From the NCBI GenBank assembly GCA_902796295.1, contig CADBOL010000327.1:1-6344 (forward strand): 6,344 nt of DNA. Direction: 5' to 3'. Within the stretch, counting starts at the first letter, position 1, and each line of letters starts with the position of its first letter. The DNA is from Oscillospiraceae bacterium (GTDB lineage Bacteria; Bacillota; Clostridia; Oscillospirales; Acutalibacteraceae). Below the pieces are notes generated by a model. The model made no database searches and had not been told where the DNA came from. It was given only the letters and a program-made list of their open reading frames with translations. This document shows positions 1 through 4,194 of the stretch, in pieces. Both the position numbers and the translations under genes were made by a program.

Positions 1-56
1 GTCATAACCGAGCAAGCCATAATAAGAGCGAGAACAATTGCAAGTACCTTTTTCAT
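1..56 (-). CDS. N-terminus of a secreted protein (partial, runs off the left edge)
   Basis: Only the first 18 codons and part of the 19th are present, reading MKKVLAIVLALIMACSVM and continuing beyond the window. Two lysines followed by an uninterrupted hydrophobic stretch are a typical Sec signal peptide. Cys15 after Ile-Met-Ala could be a weak lipobox, but the mature part is not visible, so lipoprotein status is undecided. The ATG at 56-54 is preceded by AAAGGA (72-67) with a 10-nt spacer and by a near-perfect SigA-type promoter at 118-146. A real expressed gene is therefore likely, although the product cannot be named. Confidence 0.75.
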   Translation of the reverse strand, partial: MKKVLAIVLALIMACSVM

Positions 57-117
57 AAAGCTTCAATCCTTTCATAATATTCAAACGATATTTATCCAAG
101 ATATCATTTGTACGCAA

Positions 118-146
118 ATATTAGCACTATTGGGGATTAAAGTCAA
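118..146 (-). promoter_or_regulatory. SigA-type promoter of the left-edge gene
   Basis: On the minus strand TTGACT (146-141) and TAATAT (123-118) are separated by exactly 17 bases, close to the housekeeping consensus. Predicted initiation near 111 leaves a 5' untranslated region of about 55 nt before the ATG at 56. It shows that the left-edge gene is transcribed independently of the hydrolase gene upstream. Confidence 0.8.
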
Positions 147-156
147 CAACTTTTTT

Positions 157-196
157 CCGAAACGGCATTGAAACGGGAATGACCGTTGCATTTCGG
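157..196 (-). repeat. Imperfect inverted repeat after the hydrolase gene (possible weak terminator)
   Basis: CCGAAA (157-162) pairs with TTTCGG (191-196). Inside these arms AACGG (172-176) pairs with CCGTT (183-187) around a 6-nt loop. The structure begins 5 bases after the hydrolase stop codon and ends just before the -35 element of the left-edge gene, a sensible place for a terminator. No T-run follows on the minus strand (an A-run does), so it is not a canonical intrinsic terminator. It could be an mRNA 3'-end stabiliser. Confidence 0.4.
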
Positions 197-201
197 AAGG
201 G

Positions 202-1371
202 TTATCCTTTGCGCTTTTTCCGCTTCAGAACAACCGCACCGGCAGCCATACATACAGCTGCCGCGCAGGCCGCACCTGTTACGGCGGGCAGGGCGCTCTT
301 TTTGCCTTTTTTCACGGGTTCGGTCTGTGATTCCGGGGCATCTGCCGCCGGCTCCGTTTCTTCCGTTACGGTCTCTGCCGCGGTATCCGTAGCTGTCGCG
401 GCTGCCGTATCGGTCGCCGTTGCTGCCTGTGTGTCGGTTGCGGTTGCGGCCTCGGTTTCCGTTGCCTCATCCTCCGCGGTGTTGTGCGCGATTCCGTCTT
501 TTGTCATTGTCATATAATTTATGACTGTCGGGTTTGCTATAACATTTTCATACCCGTCAACGGTTTTGAGGTTGCTGTACTGCCCGAGCACCGACGGCGA
601 GAAATCATACTCCGCGAGGCGCCACATAAGGTGATTCAGTATCAGTGCGGCGCGCGGCGCGGAATCGCTTGTTGTCAGGCGTACATTATTCTTATCTGAA
701 GTTGCCGCGGCAACATTTGTCCATGACGGGAGAGTGAATGTAGCGTAAACCGAATATGTATCCGCCTTGCTGCAGAATATCCAGACTCTCTTATCCTTGA
801 GTGTCCTCGCCTCTGAGGGCGTGACAACAGTCCTGCCGGAAAAGAGCATGAGCCCCGAAAACAGGGAAGGATACTGCGTTGCGAGACGTGAAGCGCCGCT
901 CGCTCCGAGACACCATCCGCCGACTGTGATGCGGCTCGTATCAACATTGTGCTTGCTTATGAAATCCGTTATGGCGGAATACATCGGACCTGTGGGGCAG
1001 GTATCGAAATACATCGGCTCGGGAGCTTTGAGAATCATGATATACATCCCGTCCGCGTCAAATACCCTTGACTGCATCTCGTCACCGGACCACATGGCAA
1101 AATCATTTGCCTCAAGCTCTTTGCCCGAGGGAGTTCCCTCGCCGGCTCCGCCGAGAAATACAAACATCGGACACGGTCTGCTGCTTTTGGGGCAGAAATA
1201 ACTGTATTCAAGAGCAAGTCCGTCGGCAGACGGACCCGCCGAGCGGCTCCACTGCCCGCGTAGCGCATCGAGCCCCGAATTGACGCTCATTGCGCCCGCC
1301 GTAACAAAAGCGGAGACACTCACGGTAAACACAAGCATCGCGCAAATAATTAAAACTGACTTTCTTTTCAT
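202..1371 (-). CDS. Exported alpha/beta hydrolase-like protein with Cys nucleophile elbow, repeat linker and C-terminal surface anchor
   Basis: The protein has 389 residues. Residues 1-28 form a signal peptide (Lys/Arg start, hydrophobic core, Ala-rich end). Residues about 55-255 look like an alpha/beta hydrolase: a beta strand ending in FLGGAGEG (72-79, probable oxyanion region), then the elbow G-W-C-L-G (152-156) with Cys154 where serine is usual. Asp204 (CSKAD) and His247 (LNHLMW) are candidate triad partners. Cys in this position is known from dienelactone hydrolases, but overall identity to that family is not obvious, so no substrate is assigned. Residues 296-352 are a low-complexity Thr/Ala/Glu/Asp linker with three octapeptide repeats (307-330). 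The tail is LPAVTG, an Ala-rich hydrophobic segment (367-382) and KRKKRKG, resembling a sortase sorting signal or a plain membrane anchor. The ATG at 1371 is chosen because GGAG lies 5 nt upstream and the signal peptide begins there; an in-frame GTG at 1398 has no better support. Confidence 0.85.
   Translation of the reverse strand: MKRKSVLIICAMLVFTVSVSAFVTAGAMSVNSGLDALRGQWSRSAGPSADGLALEYSYFCPKSSRPCPMFVFLGGAGEGTPSGKELEANDFAMWSGDEMQSRVFDADGMYIMILKAPEPMYFDTCPTGPMYSAITDFISKHNVDTSRITVGGWCLGASGASRLATQYPSLFSGLMLFSGRTVVTPSEARTLKDKRVWIFCSKADTYSVYATFTLPSWTNVAAATSDKNNVRLTTSDSAPRAALILNHLMWRLAEYDFSPSVLGQYSNLKTVDGYENVIANPTVINYMTMTKDGIAHNTAEDEATETEAATATDTQAATATDTAAATATDTAAETVTEETEPAADAPESQTEPVKKGKKSALPAVTGAACAAAVCMAAGAVVLKRKKRKG
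382..453 (-). repeat. Three tandem 24-bp units encoding an octapeptide repeat (EAATATDT-like)
   Basis: Units 453-430, 429-406 and 405-382 encode EAATATDT, QAATATDT and AAATATDT, residues 307-330 of the hydrolase-like protein. A fourth unit (381-358) is degenerate (AAETVTEE). The DNA copies differ at many synonymous positions while the peptide hardly changes, so these are not recent exact duplications. The composition suits an extended, possibly glycosylated, cell-wall-spanning stalk. Confidence 0.85.
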
Positions 1372-1386
1372 AGATGCTCCGAAAAT

Positions 1387-1426
1387 ATTCAAGCTCACAG
1401 ATAATGAAACCCGTGAGCTTTTGAAT
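1387..1426 (-). terminator. Possible terminator hairpin after rplT
   Basis: ATTCAAGCTCAC (1387-1398) is complementary to the segment 1413-1426 (GTGAGCTTTTGAAT) apart from a 2-nt bulge, with a loop of 14 bases. It starts 18 bases after the rplT stop codon. The 3' flank on the minus strand is only moderately U-rich (GAATATTTT), and the structure ends just before the ribosome binding site of the hydrolase gene. It may be a leaky terminator that lets some operon transcription reach the hydrolase, for which I see no convincing promoter of its own. Confidence 0.45.
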
Positions 1427-1444
1427 ACTCTTGTATATATAGAA

Positions 1445-1801
1445 TTACTGAAGAGCTGCCTTTGCCTTCTCGGTAAGAGCGGTGAATGCAGCGGGATCTG
1501 CGATGGCTATCTCGGAGAGCATCTTTCTGTTGAGATTGATGTCTGCCTTCTTGAGACCGTTCATGAATGTTGAGTAATTCATGCCGTTAAGCTTGCAGGC
1601 TGCGGAGATTCTGGTTATCCAGAGTCTGCGGAAATCTCTCTTCTTGAGCTTTCTGCCGATGTAAGCATAGTTGCCGCTCTTCATAACGGCCTGCTTTGCG
1701 GTCTTGAAGAGAGCGTGCTTTGAGCCGTAGTAGCCCTTTGCGAGCTTCAGAACTTTATTTCTTCTCTTGCGAGTCATTGTCGCGCCTTTAATACGTGCCA
1801 T
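1445..1801 (-). CDS. rplT: 50S ribosomal protein L20
   Basis: The product has 118 residues, the normal length for bL20. Conserved landmarks are the basic N-terminus [25 protein letters not shown] (17-27), the [17 protein letters not shown] region and [19 protein letters not shown] (55-73), ending in EKAKAALQ. L20 binds 23S rRNA, is needed early in 50S assembly, and in many Firmicutes is the autoregulator of this operon through an RNA structure in the infC leader. The ATG at 1801 follows GGAGG with a 9-nt spacer. It is the last gene of infC-rpmI-rplT, 28 nt after rpmI. Confidence 0.98.
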   Translation of the reverse strand: MARIKGATMTRKRRNKVLKLAKGYYGSKHALFKTAKQAVMKSGNYAYIGRKLKKRDFRRLWITRISAACKLNGMNYSTFMNGLKKADINLNRKMLSEIAIADPAAFTALTEKAKAALQ

Positions 1802-1829
1802 AATTGGTATCCTCCGTTAATTTACGATA

Positions 1830-2027
1830 TTATTTGTAAGGTACAAGTCTCTTGATCTGTCTGACATTGGTCTCGTCAGCAACGCTGACCTTGCGAAGAT
1901 TTCTCTTGCGCTTGGTGCTCTTTTTGTTGAGAATGTGTGACTTGTAGGCATGAGCGCGCATGGGCTTGCCGTTCTTTGAAATCTTGAAGCGCTTCTTTGC
2001 GCCGCTGTGCGTCTTGATTTTGGGCAT
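1830..2027 (-). CDS. rpmI: 50S ribosomal protein L35
   Basis: The product is 65 residues, the usual size of bL35. It begins [21 protein letters not shown] and continues with the typical run of basic residues ([16 protein letters not shown]), ending in [12 protein letters not shown]35 is a small structural protein of the large subunit. The ATG at 2027 has a strong AGGAGG site 8 nt upstream, inside the 23-nt gap after infC. Position between infC and rplT is the standard bacterial order. Confidence 0.98.
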   Translation of the reverse strand: MPKIKTHSGAKKRFKISKNGKPMRAHAYKSHILNKKSTKRKRNLRKVSVADETNVRQIKRLVPYK

Positions 2028-2050
2028 AGTTATATCCTCCTGAAAATATT

Positions 2051-2569
2051 TTACTTGTTTGCTTTGGGGGCCATAAACATAAGCATCTGTCTGCCTTCGA
2101 GCTTTGCGGCCTTTTCGACATTGGCAACCTCTTCAAGAGCGTCGGCGGCACGTTTCATGATGCCGAGACCGATCTCGGGATGAGCCATCTCACGGCCTCT
2201 GAACCTGATTGAAACCTTGAGTTTATTGCCGTCTGCAATGAACTTCTTCGCGTGGTTAATCTTTGTGTCAAAATCGTGAGTGTCAATGTTAAGAGAAAGT
2301 CTGATTTCTTTTGTTTCGATGATTTTTTGATTCTTTCTTGCCTCTTTCTCTTTTTTGGCCTTTTCAAATCTGAATTTACCGTAATCCATAATCTTGCACA
2401 CGGGCGGTTTTGCCATAGGCGCAATTTTAACAAGGTCGAGATTCTGTTCCTCGGCGATTTTGAGAGCCTCCTGCGCGGACATAATGCCGAGCTGCTCACC
2501 GTCTGCCGAAATTACTCTTACTTCCTTATCACGGATTTCTTCATTGAGTTGCTGTTCCTGCTTGCTGAT
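2051..2569 (-). CDS. infC: Translation initiation factor IF-3, probable AUC start codon
   Basis: IF3 binds the 30S subunit, prevents premature 50S joining and checks the start codon/initiator tRNA match. From the chosen start the protein has 172 residues, typical for IF3. The N-domain has [30 protein letters not shown] and [20 protein letters not shown]. The C-domain has [42 protein letters not shown] and a C-terminus in [10 protein letters not shown]. No ATG exists at the N-terminus. The codon ATC (2569-2567) lies 8 nt after GGGAGG (2583-2578) and gives the family N-terminus (M)[16 protein letters not shown] three codons upstream (2578-2576) overlaps the ribosome binding site itself and is an unlikely start. 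Non-canonical AUU-type starts are established for infC and allow IF3 to repress its own translation; that AUC does this here is inferred. Confidence 0.95.
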   Translation of the reverse strand: MSKQEQQLNEEIRDKEVRVISADGEQLGIMSAQEALKIAEEQNLDLVKIAPMAKPPVCKIMDYGKFRFEKAKKEKEARKNQKIIETKEIRLSLNIDTHDFDTKINHAKKFIADGNKLKVSIRFRGREMAHPEIGLGIMKRAADALEEVANVEKAAKLEGRQMLMFMAPKANK

Positions 2570-2577
2570 GCTAAGCA

Positions 2578-2583
2578 CCTCCC
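2578..2583 (-). promoter_or_regulatory. Ribosome binding site that fixes the infC start at AUC
   Basis: GGGAGG is followed by 8 bases (TGCTTAGC) and then ATC. Only this codon has normal spacing. The in-frame GTG shares its first base with the last G of the GGGAGG core, so it has no usable spacing. The site lies 2 to 3 bases beyond the T-tract of the leader terminator, so termination removes the whole translation start from the RNA. Confidence 0.8.
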
Positions 2584-2585
2584 AT

Positions 2586-2618
2586 AAAATTTAAAGCGAG
2601 GCAGAGTCTCTGCCTCGC
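2586..2618 (-). terminator. Intrinsic terminator (attenuator) in the infC leader
   Basis: The arms 2618-2608 and 2606-2596 (GCGAGGCAGAG and CTCTGCCTCGC on the minus strand) are perfectly complementary around one base, in practice a 10-bp stem with a 3-nt loop. TTTAAATTTT follows at 2595-2586. Sitting between a strong promoter and infC, it must be conditional, as in transcription attenuation. Confidence 0.9.
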
Positions 2619-2717
2619 AAAATCAACGCAATACACGGTCATAAAACCGTAAAGCTATTGACCGACTCGGGTAAACCCGGAAGGTGAGAGGCATCTGCTC
2701 TTCTTTGTTGTGTGGGT

Positions 2718-2746
2718 ATTTTAATATAACTTGTGCGTTTTGTCAA
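2718..2746 (-). promoter_or_regulatory. Strong SigA-type promoter of the infC operon
   Basis: TTGACA (2746-2741), a 17-base spacer and TAAAAT (2723-2718) form a near-consensus promoter. Initiation is expected near 2711. Strength is appropriate for a ribosomal protein operon whose output is trimmed by attenuation. Confidence 0.9.
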
Positions 2747-2749
2747 GAG

Positions 2750-2764
2750 TTTTTTTCTTTTTTT
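2750..2764 (-). promoter_or_regulatory. A-rich UP-element-like tract upstream of the infC promoter
   Basis: Read on the minus strand, AAAAAAAGAAAAAAA ends three bases before the -35 hexamer. A-tracts in this position contact the RNA polymerase alpha C-terminal domain at strong rRNA and r-protein promoters. The role here is inferred from position and composition. Confidence 0.6.
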
Positions 2765-2876
2765 CGGGTTTAGGAGAAGTCATCGAAGATAAATCTCTTT
2801 TCAGATTTCAAGTCCGGTAATCAAATTAAATCTTAATCCGTTGCATTTTTTTCAAAAGCTCTTTGATTTAAGTCAA

Positions 2877-3569
2877 TCAGGAGATACTTTCTATATCCAG
2901 CGAATAACCCATGACTTCACCAACAGTTGTGATTTTCCCTCTTATAGTAACTTTTTCCCCATCGGAAAGCTCCATTACTCTGTCAAGTTGTTCATCATTT
3001 TCAACATAACACTGAATACTATCAAGGAAATAATCATAGTTATCTTTGCTTGCTCCGATACTTATGTAATCTCCGCTCGCGTCAATGTTTGTAACATATC
3101 CGGTAATCTCTACATATTTACCTTCATATGTCTTTTTTGCTTTTAACGCATTTGCTTTAAGCGCATCAAACAAATCGGTTGCCCTACATTCAATATACTC
3201 CTTCGGAGCCTCTGTAGTAGTATCCTTTAAAGTAACGAGTTCTGTTTCCTTAACATCATCTTCTGTTTCTGATACAGAATTACTGTCAATTTCGGTTTGT
3301 GAAACTTTTTCCGGCTTATCGTCCGCTACATCCTTATTTCCGCCACCTGCCGAAGAAATTATCACAATCAGAATGATAGCTGCCAAAACCCAAAACCACG
3401 GTCTTTTGAATACGGGTTTTTTATTCTTTGCTCCGCAAGAGGGGCAAACCTTTGCGCTCTTGGCTATCGAAGTACCGCAGGATTTACAGACCACCATGTT
3501 TTTACTGTTTTGCGGGACAGGCTGCTGAGAATTATTGACATTGTTTTGACCCTGATTCATTTCATCCAA
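2877..3569 (-). CDS. Zinc-ribbon membrane protein with C-terminal OB-fold-like (tRNA_anti-like) domain
   Basis: The protein has 230 residues. A Gln/Asn-rich start (1-24) leads into a zinc ribbon with Cys28, Cys31, Cys42 and Cys45 (C-x2-C-x10-C-x2-C). One transmembrane helix follows (about 57-73, PWFWVLAAIILIVIIS), then an acidic Ser/Thr/Glu linker (about 78-123). The C-terminal domain (129-229) contains KYVEITGYVTNI and EKVTIRGKIT strands like the OB-fold 'tRNA_anti-like' domain of many Clostridia membrane proteins. By charge the zinc ribbon is cytoplasmic and the OB domain outside; the ligand is unknown. The TTG at 3569 is chosen because AGGAGG (3583-3578) lies 8 nt upstream, while the in-frame ATG at 3560 is 17 nt away. 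It is divergent from an XRE regulator and shares a palindromic operator with it. Confidence 0.85.
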   Translation of the reverse strand: MDEMNQGQNNVNNSQQPVPQNSKNMVVCKSCGTSIAKSAKVCPSCGAKNKKPVFKRPWFWVLAAIILIVIISSAGGGNKDVADDKPEKVSQTEIDSNSVSETEDDVKETELVTLKDTTTEAPKEYIECRATDLFDALKANALKAKKTYEGKYVEITGYVTNIDASGDYISIGASKDNYDYFLDSIQCYVENDEQLDRVMELSDGEKVTIRGKITTVGEVMGYSLDIESIS

Positions 3570-3577
3570 GGTTTATT

Positions 3578-3583
3578 CCTCCT
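3578..3583 (-). promoter_or_regulatory. Ribosome binding site selecting a TTG start
   Basis: A perfect AGGAGG followed by 8 bases places initiation at TTG (3569-3567). The nearby ATG at 3567-3565 is out of frame and meets a stop codon after two sense codons. The in-frame ATG at 3560 is too distant. The weak start codon may limit expression. Confidence 0.75.
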
Positions 3584-3615
3584 CATTAATATAATAATTG
3601 ATTGAGTTCTTTTTC

Positions 3616-3644
3616 ATTCTATCATCGATTATATAACTTGTCAA
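3616..3644 (-). promoter_or_regulatory. SigA-type promoter of the zinc-ribbon/OB membrane protein
   Basis: TTGACA (3644-3639), a 17-base spacer and TAGAAT (3621-3616) form a near-consensus promoter on the minus strand. The -35 hexamer spans the centre of the palindrome at 3630-3652, so a repressor bound there would block RNA polymerase directly. Confidence 0.85.
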
Positions 3645-3652
3645 GTTATATA
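3630..3652. promoter_or_regulatory. 23-bp palindromic operator between the divergent genes
   Basis: Half-sites ATATAACTTG (3631-3640) and CAAGTTATAT (3642-3651) are exact reverse complements around a single base at 3641. One further pair extends each arm to 11 bp. Size and symmetry suit a dimeric helix-turn-helix repressor. It covers the leftward -35 (TTGACA) and a rightward -35-like TTGTCA (3638-3643). The adjacent XRE gene is the obvious candidate ligand, which is inferred from arrangement. Confidence 0.8.
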
Positions 3653-3673
3653 TATATCATTTTATGTTATAGA
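3638..3673 (+). promoter_or_regulatory. Probable promoter of the XRE regulator gene
   Basis: TTGTCA (3638-3643) lies in the palindrome. The best -10 candidates are TATGTT (3663-3668, 19-base spacer) and an extended -10, TGTTATAGA (3665-3673), which would need little -35 contact. The exact element is uncertain, but every option places the operator on or immediately upstream of the core promoter, consistent with autoregulation. Confidence 0.45.
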
Positions 3674-3715
3674 AGTAACGCATAAACACAAGTAAAATAA
3701 TAAAGGGTGAGAAAA

Positions 3716-3943
3716 ATGCACAAAGAACAATATGAAAAATACCGCCTGTTGGGCTTGAATATCGCATTTTATCGCAAACAAAATAAGATGTCACAGGAAA
3801 TTCTTGCTGAAAAAATCAACATCAGCAGAACCCATATGAGCAGAATAGAAACCGCTGAATGTGCTGTTTCTTTGGATGTTGTCTTTGAGATTTGTGATGT
3901 GCTTAATATTCTCCCTTCAAAACTGTTTGATTTTCGAACTTGA
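3716..3943 (+). CDS. XRE-family helix-turn-helix transcriptional regulator
   Basis: The 75-residue protein is essentially one Cro/C1-type HTH domain (about 10-72). It contains LNIAFYRKQNKMSQEILAEK (helices 1-2, with the Ser26-Gln27 motif), ISRTHMSRIETAE (recognition helix 37-44 followed by the conserved Glu45) and ICDVLNILPSKLFDF at the end. There is no sensor or dimerisation extension, so it resembles small SinR/phage-repressor-like DNA-binding proteins. The ATG at 3716 follows AAAGGGTGA at suitable distance; an in-frame GTG at 3707 falls inside this ribosome binding site. Divergent arrangement with the zinc-ribbon/OB gene and the palindrome between them suggest that it represses that gene and itself. 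Activator function cannot be excluded. Confidence 0.9.
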   Translation: MHKEQYEKYRLLGLNIAFYRKQNKMSQEILAEKINISRTHMSRIETAECAVSLDVVFEICDVLNILPSKLFDFRT

Positions 3944-3950
3944 AAATTGG

Positions 3951-3996
3951 CTGCCTGAAACCGGCAAAACCCGAAAAACGGCAGTTCTCTTTTTTT
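3951..3996 (+). terminator. Weak candidate terminator after the XRE gene
   Basis: CTGCC (3951-3955) can pair with GGCAG (3980-3984) across a large, A/C-rich loop, and a T-rich run (TTCTCTTTTTTT, 3985-3996) follows. The short stem makes this a weak call; the T-run position 8 bases after the XRE stop codon is the main support. The rest of 3944-4109 shows no gene that I can support. Confidence 0.35.
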
Positions 3997-4109
3997 ATCC
4001 AGTATTATGCAGCATACTTGGTGCGTTGCTGTGCGATTTACACTTTATTCGCTGTTGTGTCAATACCCGTTTTGAGAAAGAATCAACTAATCCTCCCCGA
4101 AAATAATAA

Positions 4110-4138
4110 TTGAATTTTGATTCATAATGGGTTAATAT
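4110..4138 (+). promoter_or_regulatory. SigA-type promoter of the RING-like/galU operon
   Basis: TTGAAT (4110-4115), a 17-base spacer and TAATAT (4133-4138) are close to consensus. Initiation near 4145 gives a 5' untranslated region of about 50 nt before the ATG at 4195. It also rules out upstream alternative starts of the first gene. Confidence 0.8.
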
Positions 4139-4194
4139 ATCCTTGTTATATTTCATTTAATACACAGCAAATCTTTACGGAGAAGAGAATCAAT

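Larger units (their letters stand above)
2570..2711 (-). ncRNA. infC-rpmI-rplT leader RNA, probably an L20-responsive attenuator
   Basis: The leader of about 142 nt runs from the predicted start near 2711 to the infC start codon. On the minus strand in order: TGCCTC (2693-2688); a CGGG-UUUA-CCCG hairpin (2679-2668); a two-part irregular helix in which CAATA/TATTG (2660-2656 with 2633-2629) encloses ACGGT/ACCGT (2650-2646 with 2639-2635); then the terminator. TGCCTC can pair with GAGGCA (2616-2611) in the terminator's 5' arm, giving a mutually exclusive antiterminator. L20-binding leaders of this operon that mimic the 23S rRNA site are known from Firmicutes (L20 leader family). Membership here is inferred from position and architecture, not from a covariance search. 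Confidence 0.75.

Noticed and set aside
767..1201. 144-codon plus-strand open frame
   Set aside because: It is a shadow of the hydrolase gene, which has a ribosome binding site, signal peptide and recognisable fold features; this frame has none.
2841..2860. Small hairpin TCAAA/TTTGA after the zinc-ribbon/OB gene
   Set aside because: The 5-bp stem is weak, and on the minus strand it is followed by A residues instead of a T-run, so it is not a credible terminator for that gene.
3085..3528. 147-codon plus-strand open frame
   Set aside because: It is antisense to the zinc-ribbon/OB gene, with low-complexity Ser/Val translation and no start signals.
3861..4106. 81-codon plus-strand open frame overlapping the XRE gene end
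   Set aside because: The start lies inside the XRE gene in another frame without a ribosome binding site. The translation is Cys/Leu/Phe-rich with no recognisable motif. A frameshifted extension of the XRE protein is also unlikely because its usual C-terminus (SKLFDF) is complete.
4117..4194. 26-codon N-terminal extension of the RING-like protein from a TTG
   Set aside because: It would begin inside the promoter spacer, upstream of the predicted transcription start, and has no ribosome binding site.
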